Notes: generated from the sequence alone by a model not told the origin. Positions 48,696 through 60,320 are shown, counted from the first letter of the stretch. The stretch is DNA of 64,000 bases from Membranipora membranacea (GCA_914767715.1 OU612066.1:6205001-6269000), one strand, 5' to 3'. Program-made: numbers and translations.

Positions 48696-49059
48696 CATAC
48701 TGACTCTCGTGATCTGACTGGGCATGTAGATCACTGATAAACTAGGCTATCATTACCACAAAGAGAATGTCGTAAGGCTAAGTATGTATCATGCGTGACT
48801 TGAATTTGCGCATGTGCAAGAACAATGAGTTTAGTCTGGGTTCTAATTGCAATTTTGGTCTGGGGAGATAGGACACCCCCTGCATAAATTGCCAGTCAAC
48901 TTAAGCTAATAGTGACAATAGAAGATAACTCTTTCTAACAATTCCGCACGCATTTGTGAGTGCGCCACCAGAGCAGGTAGCCAATCAGATGGCTTCGGAA
49001 TTCCGAGGCTCAATTTTGCAGAGATCAGCTCATGCCCAGAGCTGAGCATGCGCAGAATG
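48696..49059 (+). mobile_element. 364-bp DNA element with 9-bp TSD, copy 2
   Basis: It is flanked by AATTTTTAT on both sides (48687-48695 and 49060-49068). It has the same length, orientation and ends (CATACTGACTCTCG ... GCGCAGAATG) as the copy at 6621-6984, with scattered substitutions. Different target duplications at the two sites show independent insertion. Confidence 0.9.
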
Positions 49060-49573
49060 AATTTTTATTAGCACAATTCCTTTTAACTTTGTGTGCAAAA
49101 ACCTTACCAGTAACACATCAACAATAGTGCTTGGATAGTTAGCAAATTTCAATAGGGCTGTTTTCTCTCAAATCTGAAGGAAATAATGAGAATTACAAAA
49201 GGTTGGAAGTGGGTAGAAGTGGGTGTTGAAATCTGTAGGGTCCCACCTAAATAGGTAGACTTGGCAATCATGACTACAAGACACTGTTAGAATCTTAAGT
49301 TTTCCTCCCCGTTTTCTCTTGGTGTAGAAATCCTCATCTGACTGCCAGTTCTACTAAAAATCATCATCATCAAACTTCGCAACATGAGCGCTGGGAGTGA
49401 AAGGCATATCATTTGCTTTTGGAATAGATACTTTAAACGCACTCACCTCGTAAATAGAACCTGGATAATGGACTAAGTATAAACCACACAATCATGATAG
49501 CTTAATTGTTTTATCTTGTGTACTTAAAGTTTGTCGAGATGACTTAACGGAGGTGATGGTCTAAGATTCTCGT

Positions 49574-51342
49574 AATAGAACGACAAAGGTACCCGGAATC
49601 AGAAACGCTCAAGATGGCCAAGGACTGCATCAGTAGACTGCCGAAAAGGCAGCAGCGACTTTCTGCATACAGATACAATTGGGAAAGAAGACCCCTCTAA
49701 CACCAATTTCTGAATTCTTAACACCAAACATGGTTCTTCTTTTCCTTAACCTCGTAAACTACATCAATTGTACATGTCGGGCAAGTTCAGGTATACTTTA
49801 TTCTCTTACCTTCCAGCCTCATACTAGGCATTTACTATATGATGAATCGCTTTGAGCATCTTGAACATTATTCTGGAGACCATAACTGCATCCCATTACT
49901 CAGTCAACTCCAGAATCCTATATCTATGGTACATTATATGGAGTTATCCCTCCACAAGACAACAAATATTATGTTCAGATACTATTGTAACTCAAACGAG
50001 CTGTCACTAGATGACACTTATGAATATGATCAGGACGGCTCTAGATCTGTAAACTGAGGTATAAACAGACACCATATGAGAAATCAATTAGGGAAAAATC
50101 CTGATGATTTGAGTTTTGAGTGGTAGTTGGTTAAAATGTTGGTTAAAATCCCAATGGTTGGTCACTCACCACATCGTGGCGGCGAAATAGTGTGCCTTAA
50201 GGGCGAGGCTGCAATGACTGCGCCAATTTGCTCTCAGTTTGTAGGCAGGTCGGAGCACACCTGGGGGTCCAACAACTCCCAGTAGTCAGTGAACTGCAGT
50301 GGGATTCGAACCCACGACTTTCAACACTTGCATGATGAAAGTCCGGCGCTCTAACCACTGAGCCACCTCCTAGACGGACTGATTTGAAGACGAAACAAGC
50401 CGGATCACCTTCGAACTTTACACGCCACAAGGGTACTAATTGCGATCTTGCAGGACTGTTTTTGATGAAACTGGCTTCCCTATTAGGTACAACACCCCTA
50501 GTTGACCAATGACAACTGCTCAAAGAATGACTACTGCTCAAAGAAATGAATTTCGGAAAATTAAAATGATCTGAAATCTTTACCATAATGCATGTATAGA
50601 CTTCAATGGTGTCCGTGTTGGCAGTAAAAATTTGCAGTAAAAAATGGGGAATCTCCATTTCCATGCCCGTAAAAAGGTTTTGATTGCCTAGGATTTGACA
50701 AAAGTGATAAATATTAGAATAAGGGTTTTGAGCTACATTTTAAGTGGTTATGCCTGGCAAGTAAAAGTTTTGAAGCAGGCCTTTGAAGCTAGCAAGTCAG
50801 CATGATTCATATTGTCACACAATGGAGAAATGAATAGAGGTGTTGTACTAGTGAGACTTATTTTAGTAATAGTGAAAAATGGAATACCTCAAGCCCGAAG
50901 ACTGAAATTCATAAATTTTTTAATCAATCGTCAACTAACTAGAAGTCCTCGGTTTTAAGTTAAACAGCAAATAAAAAAATTAAGTAATTTGCACGATATC
51001 TGTGTTCTGAATTCTTGCCCCAGCAAATCTTTGATTACCCTATTCCACCCTCATGATATCAGACATTTACCAAGTCAAAGTTTTACGTCTTGATATAACT
51101 CTTTCATCAGCAAACTAAAAAGGTTGTAGTTTATTAGTACATATACAATTAGTTACTACATTGGTTCTTGTAATGATGATAGTAATGAACATGTACAGGG
51201 TAATCGCACTCACCCTCAGGCTACTTCAAGTTATGTATTCAACTAGATATTACAGCCAAATTACATGACAACACAAAAAAACCTGTTGCTTCAATGCTAT
51301 GTATATGGCATCTAAGCTGACTCAACCCACAAGAAGGTGATG
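49574..51342 (+). repeat. Direct tandem duplication, unit T1
   Basis: It is homologous in the same orientation to 51540-53733. Shared markers are AAAGGTACCC, GAAAGGCAGCAGCAACTT-like, CATCAATTGTACATGTCGGG, GACGGCTCTAGATCTGTAAA and GCTGACTCAACCCACAA at the end. T1 carries an S1 SINE that T2 lacks; T2 carries a TTAA element that T1 lacks. No gene is recognised in the unit. Confidence 0.88.
50127..50373 (-). mobile_element. tRNA-derived SINE (family S1), copy 3
   Basis: Reverse copy with box B GGGTTCGAATCCC, the body block CCCAGGTGTGCTCCGACC and a tail repeating TTTTAACCAACA at 50127-50152. The tandem paralog T2 (around 52635) lacks it, so it inserted after the T1/T2 duplication or was lost from T2. 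Confidence 0.88.
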
Positions 51343-51539
51343 GTGCAATATTTTATTGGTTGCAGTGCCATATCTGGCCAATTTATAGTATAGTCGTTCC
51401 CCATTGTGAAAGGGTAGATTATTTATAGCTAATTGCGCTCCTTCTGATTGGAATGAGGCAGTGAATCTCAACATAACCCGCCCCAAGAGTTGCTAAATGA
51501 AATGCTGTTCATCCCCTATCAATTTGATCATTCTTTTTG

Positions 51540-53733
51540 TAGAGCAAAGGTACCCAGATGCAAAAACGCTCAAGCCCAGCCACAGGTGGCTGAAGGACGG
51601 CGTCAATAAACTGCAGGAAAGGCAGCAGCAACTTTCTGCTTACAGATCTCTGACCTACTGAGTCCATCCAGATGTAAGACCGCCCTCATCTTGTGGTTAT
51701 AGGATAATCCCCCTAACCCCAAATGTTGAGTCTTAAACCCCAAATGTTATAAACACAAACTCCAAATTGTGACCCTCAGGACCCCCTGACAATAATATCT
51801 GAACTCATAACCCCAAACATGATTATGGTTTTCCTTAACCTTAAAGGGCAACCAAGGTTTCGCAGCGATGCATTAATGGGTAGCAAATAATGTGCTGGGC
51901 AGCACCAGCTTTGTGCATTACGCGATGCAAAACTCAAAGTAGTTGCTGACTCTAAGCTGGGTAACACTTCAGTTTAGGGGAGGTTCCAAGACTATGCTGT
52001 AATAATTATAGAGCACAGGCTAAATAATAACAGGAACAGGAAACTGCTATGTGGTATTCTCTTTTAGCTGAGTTTGAGTACCTGATGCAAGAAATGTTTC
52101 ACAAGAATTCTGGCTGAATAATCATCCGAATTATATTTTGTCTTTTTCCCCGTGCAGAAGGTGCAATCTGCTATTAATCAATGGACATCAATGAGAATTT
52201 GTTTGAAACCTTGGTTGCCCTTTAACTACATCAATTGTACATGTCGGGCAGGTTCAGGTATACTTTATTCTCTTCCCTTCCCTTCCAGCCTCATACTAGG
52301 CGTCTATATGATGAATCACTGTGAGCCTCTTCAAAATTATTTTGGAAGCTATAACTGCATCCCATTATTCAGCAAACACCTGTATTCTATATCTATGGTG
52401 CATTATTTGGAGTTATCTCCCCGCAAGACAAGGAAAAGTGACTTTCAAATACTATGTTCAGATCGTATTGTAACTCAAACAATCTTGCTTTGTCTGTAGA
52501 CAACCCGAGCTGTCGCTAGATGACTCCTATAAATATGATCAGGACGGCTCTAGATCTGTAAACTGAGGTATAAACAGGCACCATATGAGAAATCGATGAG
52601 GGAAAAATCCTGATGATTTGAGTTTTGAGTGGTGGACGGTCTGATTGGAAACAGACAATAGTCGAATCACCTCCGAACTTTGCACCCTGCAAGGGTACTA
52701 ATTGAGGTCTTGCAGGACTGCTTTTGATGAATCATGGTCAATTCTGGCTTCCCTATTAGGTACAACCATAGGATAACTCTATGGGTACAACACCCCTATT
52801 TGACCAATGACAACTGCTCAAATAATGACAACTGCTCAAAGATAAACGAAAAACAACTTTGATCAAAAACTAGTTGTAAAAGCCGAGCTATTGCACTGGT
52901 TTGTTGTAAAATAGTATGGGATTATTCTTAAATGTATGAAGAAATGAATTTTGAAAATTAAAATGATCTAAAATCTTTACAATAATGATTCTATAGACTT
53001 CAATGGTGTCCATGTTGGCAATGGAAATGTGTAGTAAAAATAAGGAATTTCCCATTGGTGCTCTCTTAAGGCCTGTAAAAAGTTTTTGATTGCCTAGGAT
53101 TTGACAAAGGTGATAAATATTAAAATGCATATTTTGAGCTACATTTTGAGTGGTTATTCATTGCAAGTTATATGTTTTGAAGCAGGCCTTAGAAGCTAGC
53201 AAGTCAGCATGATTTATATATAACACAATGGGGAAATAAATAGAGGTGTTGTTTTACCAGTGAGACTTATTTCAGTAATAGTGTAAAATGGAATACCTCA
53301 AGCCCAATCAAAAACTAAAGTTTGTAAATTTTTGAATCAATCGTCAACTAACTAGTATTCCTCGGTTTTAAGTTGAACCAGAATAAAAAAAATTAAGTGA
53401 TTGCACGATAATGTGCACTGAATTACAGAACTTGATTATCACATTCCATCCTCATGATATTGAGCATTTACCATGTCAAAGTTTAACGATCATCGGAGAA
53501 CTAAAAAGTTTGTAGCTTATTATTATTGCATTTACATTTAATTACAAGAGTTATTGTAATGATGATACTGATACTAACGAACATGTACAGGGTAATTGCA
53601 CTCACCCTCAGGCTATTACAAGTTGTGTATTTAAATAGAGATTACAAAAGACAGCCAAATTACATGACAACAAAAAAAACCTATTGCTTCATGGCTATGT
53701 ATATGGCATCGAAGCTGACTCAACCCACAAAAA
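51540..53733 (+). repeat. Direct tandem duplication, unit T2
   Basis: Second unit of the duplication described at 49574-51342. It is longer because of the 377-bp TTAA element at 51845-52221 and other small insertions. The unit junction (51343-51539) is single-copy. Confidence 0.88.
51845..52221 (+). mobile_element. TTAA inverted-repeat element (family M), copy 2
   Basis: 377 bp with the same 17-bp inverted ends as copy 1, flanked by TTAA (51841-51844, 52222-52225). The T1 unit at about 49748-49765 reads CCTTAACCTCGTAAACTAC with no insertion, a paralogous empty site. Confidence 0.92.
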
Positions 53734-53739
53734 TTACTC

Positions 53740-54135
53740 TGAGACACATGTTACCGACCAGCATTACAATGTGATAATACATAATAGACGAAAGTACACC
53801 AATTGTTGATTACGATGAGAGAGGCTGCAATGCCAGAGGACCTCAAGGGAACATAGCAAAATTATTTATGCTGGTACCCCTGTCATAGACTACCATCATT
53901 TGCTGAGGGCATGATATGCACATCGGAATTCATTACTTGTCTTGCTTTGTTTAGTTATCTTCAGTAACATCACCATATCGCTGTGAACTCGGGTGCGGAA
54001 CGTTTGTGATTTTCGACTCGCTGAGATCAATGTTGACAGAAAAAGCTGTGTAGTTCATTTTGCCTTGGCTGATATACCATCACAGAAAGCTTTTAAGAAG
54101 GACACAGTATTATTGCTTTCACCGGACTCAGAAAT
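53740..54135. other. Upstream region of receptor 2
   Basis: Single-copy DNA between the tandem duplication and the receptor 2 start. The long open frame extends upstream to 54060, but the Met at 54141 is followed at once by a good signal peptide and is preferred. No promoter element is diagnostic. Confidence 0.4.
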
Positions 54136-54140
54136 TAAGC

Positions 54141-54905
54141 ATGATCCGATTCTCAATACTGGTCATTTGGATTACGACGGCTCTACATTTGACCAGTAGT
54201 GGTGCTTCTAACTTCCAGATAGAAGCTTGTTCCACACTGACAAATACAACAGACCTGACCTCGGAGGTCTCATCTTCTCAGAGAAACCTTACATACTCGC
54301 CGAGAACAACCAGCCTTGCTTTGGTGTGTAGGGGAGATAATTACACTAACATCACATGGCAGGTCGAGGGAGCTTTCACCGGACTCAGTCTGCAATATAC
54401 AGAGACTGGGGGTACCCTAGTGATCAACATCAAATGCGGAGTTATGAGCAGCTGCTCCCCGATGAATCTGGTATGTAGTGGCAGTAGCGTATCTGACAAT
54501 ACTAAACAAGTGGTTGCTGTTGGTCTCTTCCCAAAGTGCAATAGTGAGGGTGTCATCAATGCACAACGGTCTACGTCAAACAATATATCCTCTGCCAAGA
54601 ATGAAATGATTCAGCGAGCAGATTCTTTGAGTCCGATGCCATACTTTGGAATTATCCTGGGATTCTCAATTTGCGTGGGTTTGGCTGTGATAAGCTGTCT
54701 GGTTGTATTTCTTCAAAAGCAGTTGAACACTCGATGCTTCACTCGGTATTGTGGTTCCCAGTGTATGGGAGGTAAACGTCAGGCAGGCTCAGACAATCAG
54801 CGAGATAACGGCAGACAAATGCCAGCATTCATGAAGCTAGCGCAGATGAGAAAAGGGAGCTCTGCAGTGTCAAACCAGAAAATGAGCACTGTGTACGAAC
54901 TATAG
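54141..54905 (+). CDS. Ig-like type I membrane receptor, paralog 2 (intronless)
   Basis: 254 residues from the chosen Met, which opens a typical signal peptide (MIRFSILVIWITTALHL). The ectodomain of about 150 residues has six cysteines at positions matching paralog 1, an Ig-type Cys...Trp pair (LVCRGD...NITW) and several N-x-S/T sites. The transmembrane segment begins PMPYFGIILGFS, followed by VVFLQKQL and a basic cytoplasmic tail ending NQKMSTVYEL. Compared with paralog 1, the membrane and juxtamembrane block is nearly identical while the ectodomain differs at well over half of its positions. The terminal Y-E-L fits a class II PDZ ligand or a phosphotyrosine site. It is intronless, unlike neighbouring genes. 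A named family was not recognised. Confidence 0.82.
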   Translation: MIRFSILVIWITTALHLTSSGASNFQIEACSTLTNTTDLTSEVSSSQRNLTYSPRTTSLALVCRGDNYTNITWQVEGAFTGLSLQYTETGGTLVINIKCGVMSSCSPMNLVCSGSSVSDNTKQVVAVGLFPKCNSEGVINAQRSTSNNISSAKNEMIQRADSLSPMPYFGIILGFSICVGLAVISCLVVFLQKQLNTRCFTRYCGSQCMGGKRQAGSDNQRDNGRQMPAFMKLAQMRKGSSAVSNQKMSTVYEL

Positions 54906-54909
54906 TATA

Positions 54910-55740
54910 GTCGGCTCGTACATATATATATATATATATTTATATTTTTACAACGGTGTTACGTTATGGTGATCATAAATCACTGTTTTAGTTTTGGTGA
55001 TTACAAAAATGAACAACCTGCTGCATGGCACATCATGTAGACAATATTCATGACGTTTTCATGCCATAACCGCAAAATATTTGGGGGTTATTTCTTTTGT
55101 CAAGTAGTGAATTGGGACATCTGCGATATGGCTTTGATATATGAAGGAGTTTTCATTACAAGTGGACCAGTATATTTTATAGATTCGCTGGTACAAAACA
55201 AACAACAATCACTGGGTATGCCTGTCATATCACAGCTAATCTATCTTTATTTGTGATTCATCGCTAACTCCAATGTTTCAGGTTTCTGTTTGGTTTCTGT
55301 GGTGTCATCCAATGACCCCCACCCATGTCACCACTACCTTGACTAGAATCTTATAACAGTAATCAGTCAGAAGACTCACCTTGATGATTAAAATATGAAC
55401 ATCTTTTGCCTTGCTTAGTCTGATATGTCTCAATGCCTAATTGATAATGTTGATTTGTTGACATTTATATTATATAAACATTTTCATAAATATATTTTAC
55501 ATACATATCATACAGTATATTGTTGTCATATCACAGGGTATAGCTGTCATACCATTTTTCTCTCTCCCTAGTCTATCGATAAGCCTATTTATGGCCCATG
55601 TTGGTCGTAAGAACCAAGATAATAGAGAAAATACGAATCAGATCTGGCAGCTTAATTTGCTTTCTACTATAGTTTTACAGACATAAGTAGATTATTTTGA
55701 AGCGAGGCGCTTCTTAATCAGAGTGAATGCGAAATATACA
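54910..55740. other. Downstream region of receptor 2
   Basis: A TA microsatellite at 54921-54940 lies just after the stop codon. The rest is AT-rich with no supported gene, RNA or repeat. Confidence 0.45.
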
Positions 55741-55751
55741 ATTGAAGGGAT

Positions 55752-56074
55752 CAGGGGCGTATATTCTAAAAAATTTCACTCACTGACTTTTCAGATATGA
55801 GCATAATAATCGGGCGCAGAATAGTGCAAGCAGAGAGGTATTTCAATGGCTCACTGAGCTGTTGGGTACTTTCAGAAAACAACTCAATAGCAGTAGAAGA
55901 TTCCGGTAAAAATGCTCCAGTTATAAAGCAACCATTTGAAAAAAAACTGACCTGGATGGGATTCGAACCCACAACAATCTTATTAACAGTGATTATGAGG
56001 CGGACGCTCTACACACTGAGCTATTCAGCCACTCACGGAAATCCGTGGGCCGTGAGTGGTAATATACGCCACTG
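55752..56074 (-). mobile_element. hAT-type element carrying a tRNA-Met-like sequence, copy 1
   Basis: 323 bp flanked by the 8-bp direct repeat GAAGGGAT (55744-55751, 56075-56082). The inverted ends are CAGGGGCGTATATT and, opposite, the complement of AATATACGCCACTG. On the minus strand (about 56035-55953) is a tRNA-like stretch: TAGCTCAGTGTGTAGAGC, then GTCCGCCTCATAATC (loop with CAT), then GGGTTCGAATCCC. It combines DNA-transposon ends with Pol III boxes. It has no coding capacity. Confidence 0.9.
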
Positions 56075-56082
56075 GAAGGGAT

Positions 56083-56994
56083 ACCAGGTGCCCTAGAGGA
56101 GCAGTCCATTATTGGAGAAAAAGTTAGCCATTTTTGGCTTGAATTGTTACTGCTATTTACTGACATTAACTAAACCTTGTCACTTGCAATAGATGCCCAC
56201 TGCAGCTCATGAAAATGGAGTTGTGTAAACAAAATGACTTGTCTGCCTCAAAAAAATCACATTATTTGTGTTTTGTTACAGGTTTTGTGCAGGCGGGATG
56301 TATAAAAGCTTTGTTTGGGTGTGCTATATAAATGTCTATAGAGTCTATATAAACTTATCAAACCTCATTGCTGTCACCTTCTTCTCACAGTTCAGTCTGC
56401 TTGTTCTTAGCGAGGCAGAAGAAGCATCAATTCTTATAAAATTACTTGAATCAAAATGATGATACAGAGCTTCACCTTAGGGTTTAGCAAGGACATCCTG
56501 CTCACGATGACTAAACAGTTGAGTAGACAATGTACGATACAGCGCAGCACTGAAAAGTGCAAGCACCACTGAAAATTGACCTTGATAATCATCGGCCAAT
56601 GATTGGTAAGAACCTTTGAGTGGTGGCAGAAAGCATCAGTGAATGTCTAAAATGTGAAACACCAGATCATGTCAAAGTATTTACAACTCTTGAATATGGC
56701 AAATAATACTTCACCAGACAAAAGTGTTTCAGTGTTTTGCTGTGACATCAACACTCACACCATTCCAGGCTAACAATCGACTGTCAGTTATCAGTTACAA
56801 AACAACATGAGACCCTTTTATCAGCAATAGCAATGATTCAACAATCAATGATATCAATACAGCAAGTGTACGTAGTTAACACTACCACCAGCTTCAGTTT
56901 CATATTATGACTCATTAATTTTATGAGATGAAAAGTCATTTGAGAAGCACAGACGACCAGCAAAACCAGCAGATAAACGAAATCTTCAGCAGCA
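56083..56994. other. Intergenic stretch
   Basis: No gene, RNA or repeat recognised between the two hAT-type copies. Short frames such as 56268-56459 have no domain. Confidence 0.4.
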
Positions 56995-57002
56995 CTTTGT
57001 AT

Positions 57003-57397
57003 CAGGGGCGTATATTCTAAAAAATTTCACTCACTGACTTTTTAGAGATGAGCATAATGATCGGGCGCAGCCCGATCCACACGCCGTAGGCGTGGCGGGG
57101 AGGGTGTGGGAGGGGCGCTTAAGCGCCCTCCCACACGGAAATTTTTGCATATCGGTAGCAAAATAGTCCAAGCAGAGAGGTATTTCAATAGCTCACTGAG
57201 CTGTTGGGTACTTTCAGAAAACAACTCAATAGCAGTAGAAGATTATGGTAAAAATGCTCCAGTTATAAAGCATTAATTTGAATTAAAAAACCCACAACAA
57301 TGTTATTAACAGTGATTATTAGGCAGACGCTCTACACACTGAGCTATTCAGCCACTCACGGAAATCCGTGGGCCGTGAGTGCTAATATACGCCACTG
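57003..57397 (-). mobile_element. hAT-type element with tRNA-like remnant, copy 2
   Basis: 395 bp flanked by CTTTGTAT (56995-57002, 57398-57405), with the same ends as copy 1. It has an extra GC-rich block of about 90 bp (57071-57160) holding two palindromes, GTGTGGGAGGGGCGCTT facing its complement (57104-57136) and CACGCC-GTA-GGCGTG. The tRNA-like part has lost box B, so copy 1 keeps the better Pol III boxes. Confidence 0.9.
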
Positions 57398-57405
57398 CTT
57401 TGTAT

Positions 57406-57780
57406 CCATCATTATGTCAGCAATTAAGTTGCTGCCCAGCAATCCCTAGACCTTCACAATATGTAATTGATTGAAATAAAGTGAGTTTCTCTTGTGGGAA
57501 TAGACTGAGAAGGAAGAGCCTGTCTGACTGATGGATAAAACTTCATTGGCAAATATCGTTAGATGCTTGTTCGGCCTGTATTGACATGACTGTGATGCAT
57601 AGCAGAGCTTTTCTTCCAGCTAGCTTTGCTCGTAGTTGTCTACTATTAAGCTATGAGGCGATAACTCTTAATTTTAACCTCTACCCGTTTTATGGCTACA
57701 CAAACTACAAGACCGAACATAGTGCATGCAGAAATTCTCTCATACATAAGTGGCTCAGGCTATTATGAGATCATTTGTAA
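57406..57780. other. Intergenic stretch
   Basis: No supported feature; it borders the 5'-truncated LINE that starts near 57780. Confidence 0.4.
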
Positions 57781-59627
57781 TCTGGAGATCCTACAATCTG
57801 GAAGACTGCAACAATCAAACCACTACCAAAAGTGAACAATCCGGATCAACTTAAACAATACCGTCCTATTGCTCTGACTAGCTATCTGGTGCAAGTATTA
57901 GAGAGACTTATGAAAACCTACATCTCTAACCACACTCCCTTGGATAAATTTCAGTCCACTTATCGCTCACATCATTCAACCCAGGATGCAGTGCTCTGCC
58001 TCACTACAACTGTTACTGACAAACAAGCTTGTAATTATTCAGAATGCCTGTTCCTAGATTTCTCTTTGGCCCTTAACATTATAAACGTCAGTTATCTCAT
58101 ACCTAAACTACAACATCTGTAATGTAACAGGATGAATAACCACTTCCCTCAGTGGTCGAGTTCAAGGAACATTAGTAGTTGATGGCACTATGTCTCAGCC
58201 TATTGTCACCAATACAGGCACTCCCCAAGGTTCTGCGTTTAGCCCTCTTTTGTTTTCTGTTTACACTGATGGAATTAGATCTCACACTAGTAAGGTAACT
58301 ATTTTGAAATATGCAGACGACAGCTATTTAATAGGATGTATTTCTGATGAGTCTGATTTGAGTATTTTTCTGAAGTAGATAGAATATCAGATCAATGTAA
58401 TTCCTTAGACCTTTTGTTGAGCCCAAGTAAGACCCAAGAAATGTTGTTTTCTATTAAAGAGGTAGGAATCGAAGGGGGTGAACGGGGATTAATCATGTGA
58501 AGTGACAGGCAAGACCATTGGCTGATCAATGTAATTAGAGGCGGAGAATGGCCTTGGTCTCCGCCTCTAACAGCCAGTCCACGTTGCATTCTCAAGTGGT
58601 CAAGTGTGTTATGTAAGGAATTGTGATTCGCAGACACCCATAAATAAAGTTGAATAGAAGCTATGATATAGCTATTGTTGTGTTGGCTCATCACACTTGG
58701 GATTATAGGGTTTAATTACAACTGTCAATTTCAATCTTGACAACGGTATCTAGGCAACCTCTAAAACCATAAATCATAACGTCAAAATTGACCAATAAGA
58801 GCTCGTATATTTTGAAGCGGATGATTTGAAATCATCGGAACTTGGCAATTTCGTATGACATCAGTCATATTTTCACCACTTTCCAATGCCATTATTGGAA
58901 TTAAAATTTATTGGGCATGTGTATCACACAATTCCGCATCAGCATGTCTGATTCCCATTAAAAATAATTCACTGCTTCTCCTCTTAATTCCGAAAAAGCA
59001 GGAGGAATTTGAATGCTGCTAACCCCATTTGAATTTGATATGGCTGGGTGATCGCTTTACATTGACTGGCCCTTATATACCGGCCGAGGCACTTTAAGAG
59101 GATTGAGCCAGACACCCCTGCTATGATTTCGAATAATGTGAGCATTAGTTTTAGTGACAATGGTGAAATATCTAGGGGTACAGATAGACAACAAACTTCG
59201 TTTTGAGCAGCAAATTAACTCTGTGGCAACAAAAGCTAGTCAAAGAATGTATATTATTAGAAATTTTGTTTACCTAAGTTCAACCACCCTGGCTAGGATG
59301 CTATTTAAAAGTCTTATTATCTCCCTTCTTACTTACTTTCTGCCCATTCTTTACACATCCCTGTATGCTAAAGATAAAAAGCAACTCCGACAATCTTTTA
59401 AAGAGGCACTCAAACTAGGCATCAAAGATATTGGGGATATTGACAATCTAATAGATGCCAAAACTAAAACCTTGCTACTACAATATATACATGACGACAC
59501 CCATTTTCTAAATTACTTTCTTGAAAAGGGCCCATCAGGACGATATTGTGCTATTAAATACAGAAGCAAATGGGGCAGAGATTCTTTTTTACACCAGGCA
59601 GCACTAAAGCTAAGTAAACTTGTATAA
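57780..59627 (+). mobile_element. CR1/Rex-like LINE, 5'-truncated and interrupted
   Basis: Reverse transcriptase begins near 57780 (TIKPLPKVNNPDQLKQYRPI), followed by LDFSLALNIIN, then TGTPQGSAFSPLLFSVYTDG (58210-58270) and ILKYADDSYLIG (58300-58335). After an insertion it resumes at 59154 with VKYLGVQIDNKLRF and runs 157 residues to a stop at 59627. The catalytic YADD is intact, but frames are broken and the 5' half is missing. Confidence 0.82.
58455..59140. other. Insertion of unknown type inside the LINE
   Basis: About 690 bp separates SKTQEMLFSIKE from the resumed LINE frame. It contains a palindrome AGAGGCGGAGA facing its complement (58536-58568). The right edge reads CAGACACCCCTG, which resembles a hAT-type end, but no matching target duplication was found. 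Confidence 0.45.
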
Positions 59628-59799
59628 TATTTTTTGTTACATGACTTCCAGCCACAGAGTTTTTTTACTCCTATTTTAAGCCATGTATGTTATACTGTTA
59701 TCCTTTTTGATACCATGGGCATCAGTATTTAACACCTTTTTCTTCACAACATATATCATGTTATAAAAAATAATAAGCTGGAATAAAAAACATGAAACT

Positions 59800-60320
59800 T
59801 AAAATAGATTAGTAAGTTCAAGTGGCAATTTTAAAAGTTGGGGCTGGAATGAACCCTTGCGGAACTCCAATATCCATTGATTTGTGTGATTAGGAGAGTC
59901 ATTTAAAAATAGCAAGCTGTTTTCTGTTATAGAGAAAATGCTATTAAAGATCAAGCGATAAACCTGTCAAATTCATACATTCAAGTTAACGGCCTAAGAC
60001 TGTGTGATCCGCGGAATCAAAGGCTTTGCAAAAATCGAGAAACAGAGCAGTCACAAAATCTTTTTCTTTTTACTGTGACAGATGTCAGTCATGATTTTGT
60101 GTGAAGACTTTGAGCAATAGGTCTATAACATGGAGGATTGTGGATTTCTCCTCTCCTACTTATAGGGGTTATTCTGCCTACTTTCCAGGTATTTGGGAAA
60201 TCAGCATTAATCAGAATATGGTTGAACATTTCACACAATATACTGATGATATAAGGCAACATTTTATCAAGCATTTTGACTGATATATTATCTGGTCCGG
60301 TAGCTGTTTTATCCAATATA
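59800..60320 (-). mobile_element. LINE reverse-transcriptase fragment
   Basis: The minus strand encodes KTATGPDNISVKMLDKMLP, FPNTWKVGRITPISRRGE and YRPIAQSL (60316-60089). After frameshifts come FVTALFLDFCKAFDS and a GVPQG-like motif (to about 59850). It is a 5'- and 3'-truncated CR1-type element, opposite in strand to the neighbouring LINE. Confidence 0.75.

Noticed and set aside
3028-54905. Receptor 1 and receptor 2 as mirror copies made by the same inverted duplication
   Set aside because: Receptor 1 lies outside the left arm while receptor 2 lies on the inner side of the right arm. The order does not mirror, and the sequence divergence looks greater than that of the arms.
58455-59140. 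Insertion in the 58-kb LINE as a defined hAT element
   Set aside because: The right edge looks hAT-like, but I could not find the matching left end or an 8-bp target duplication.
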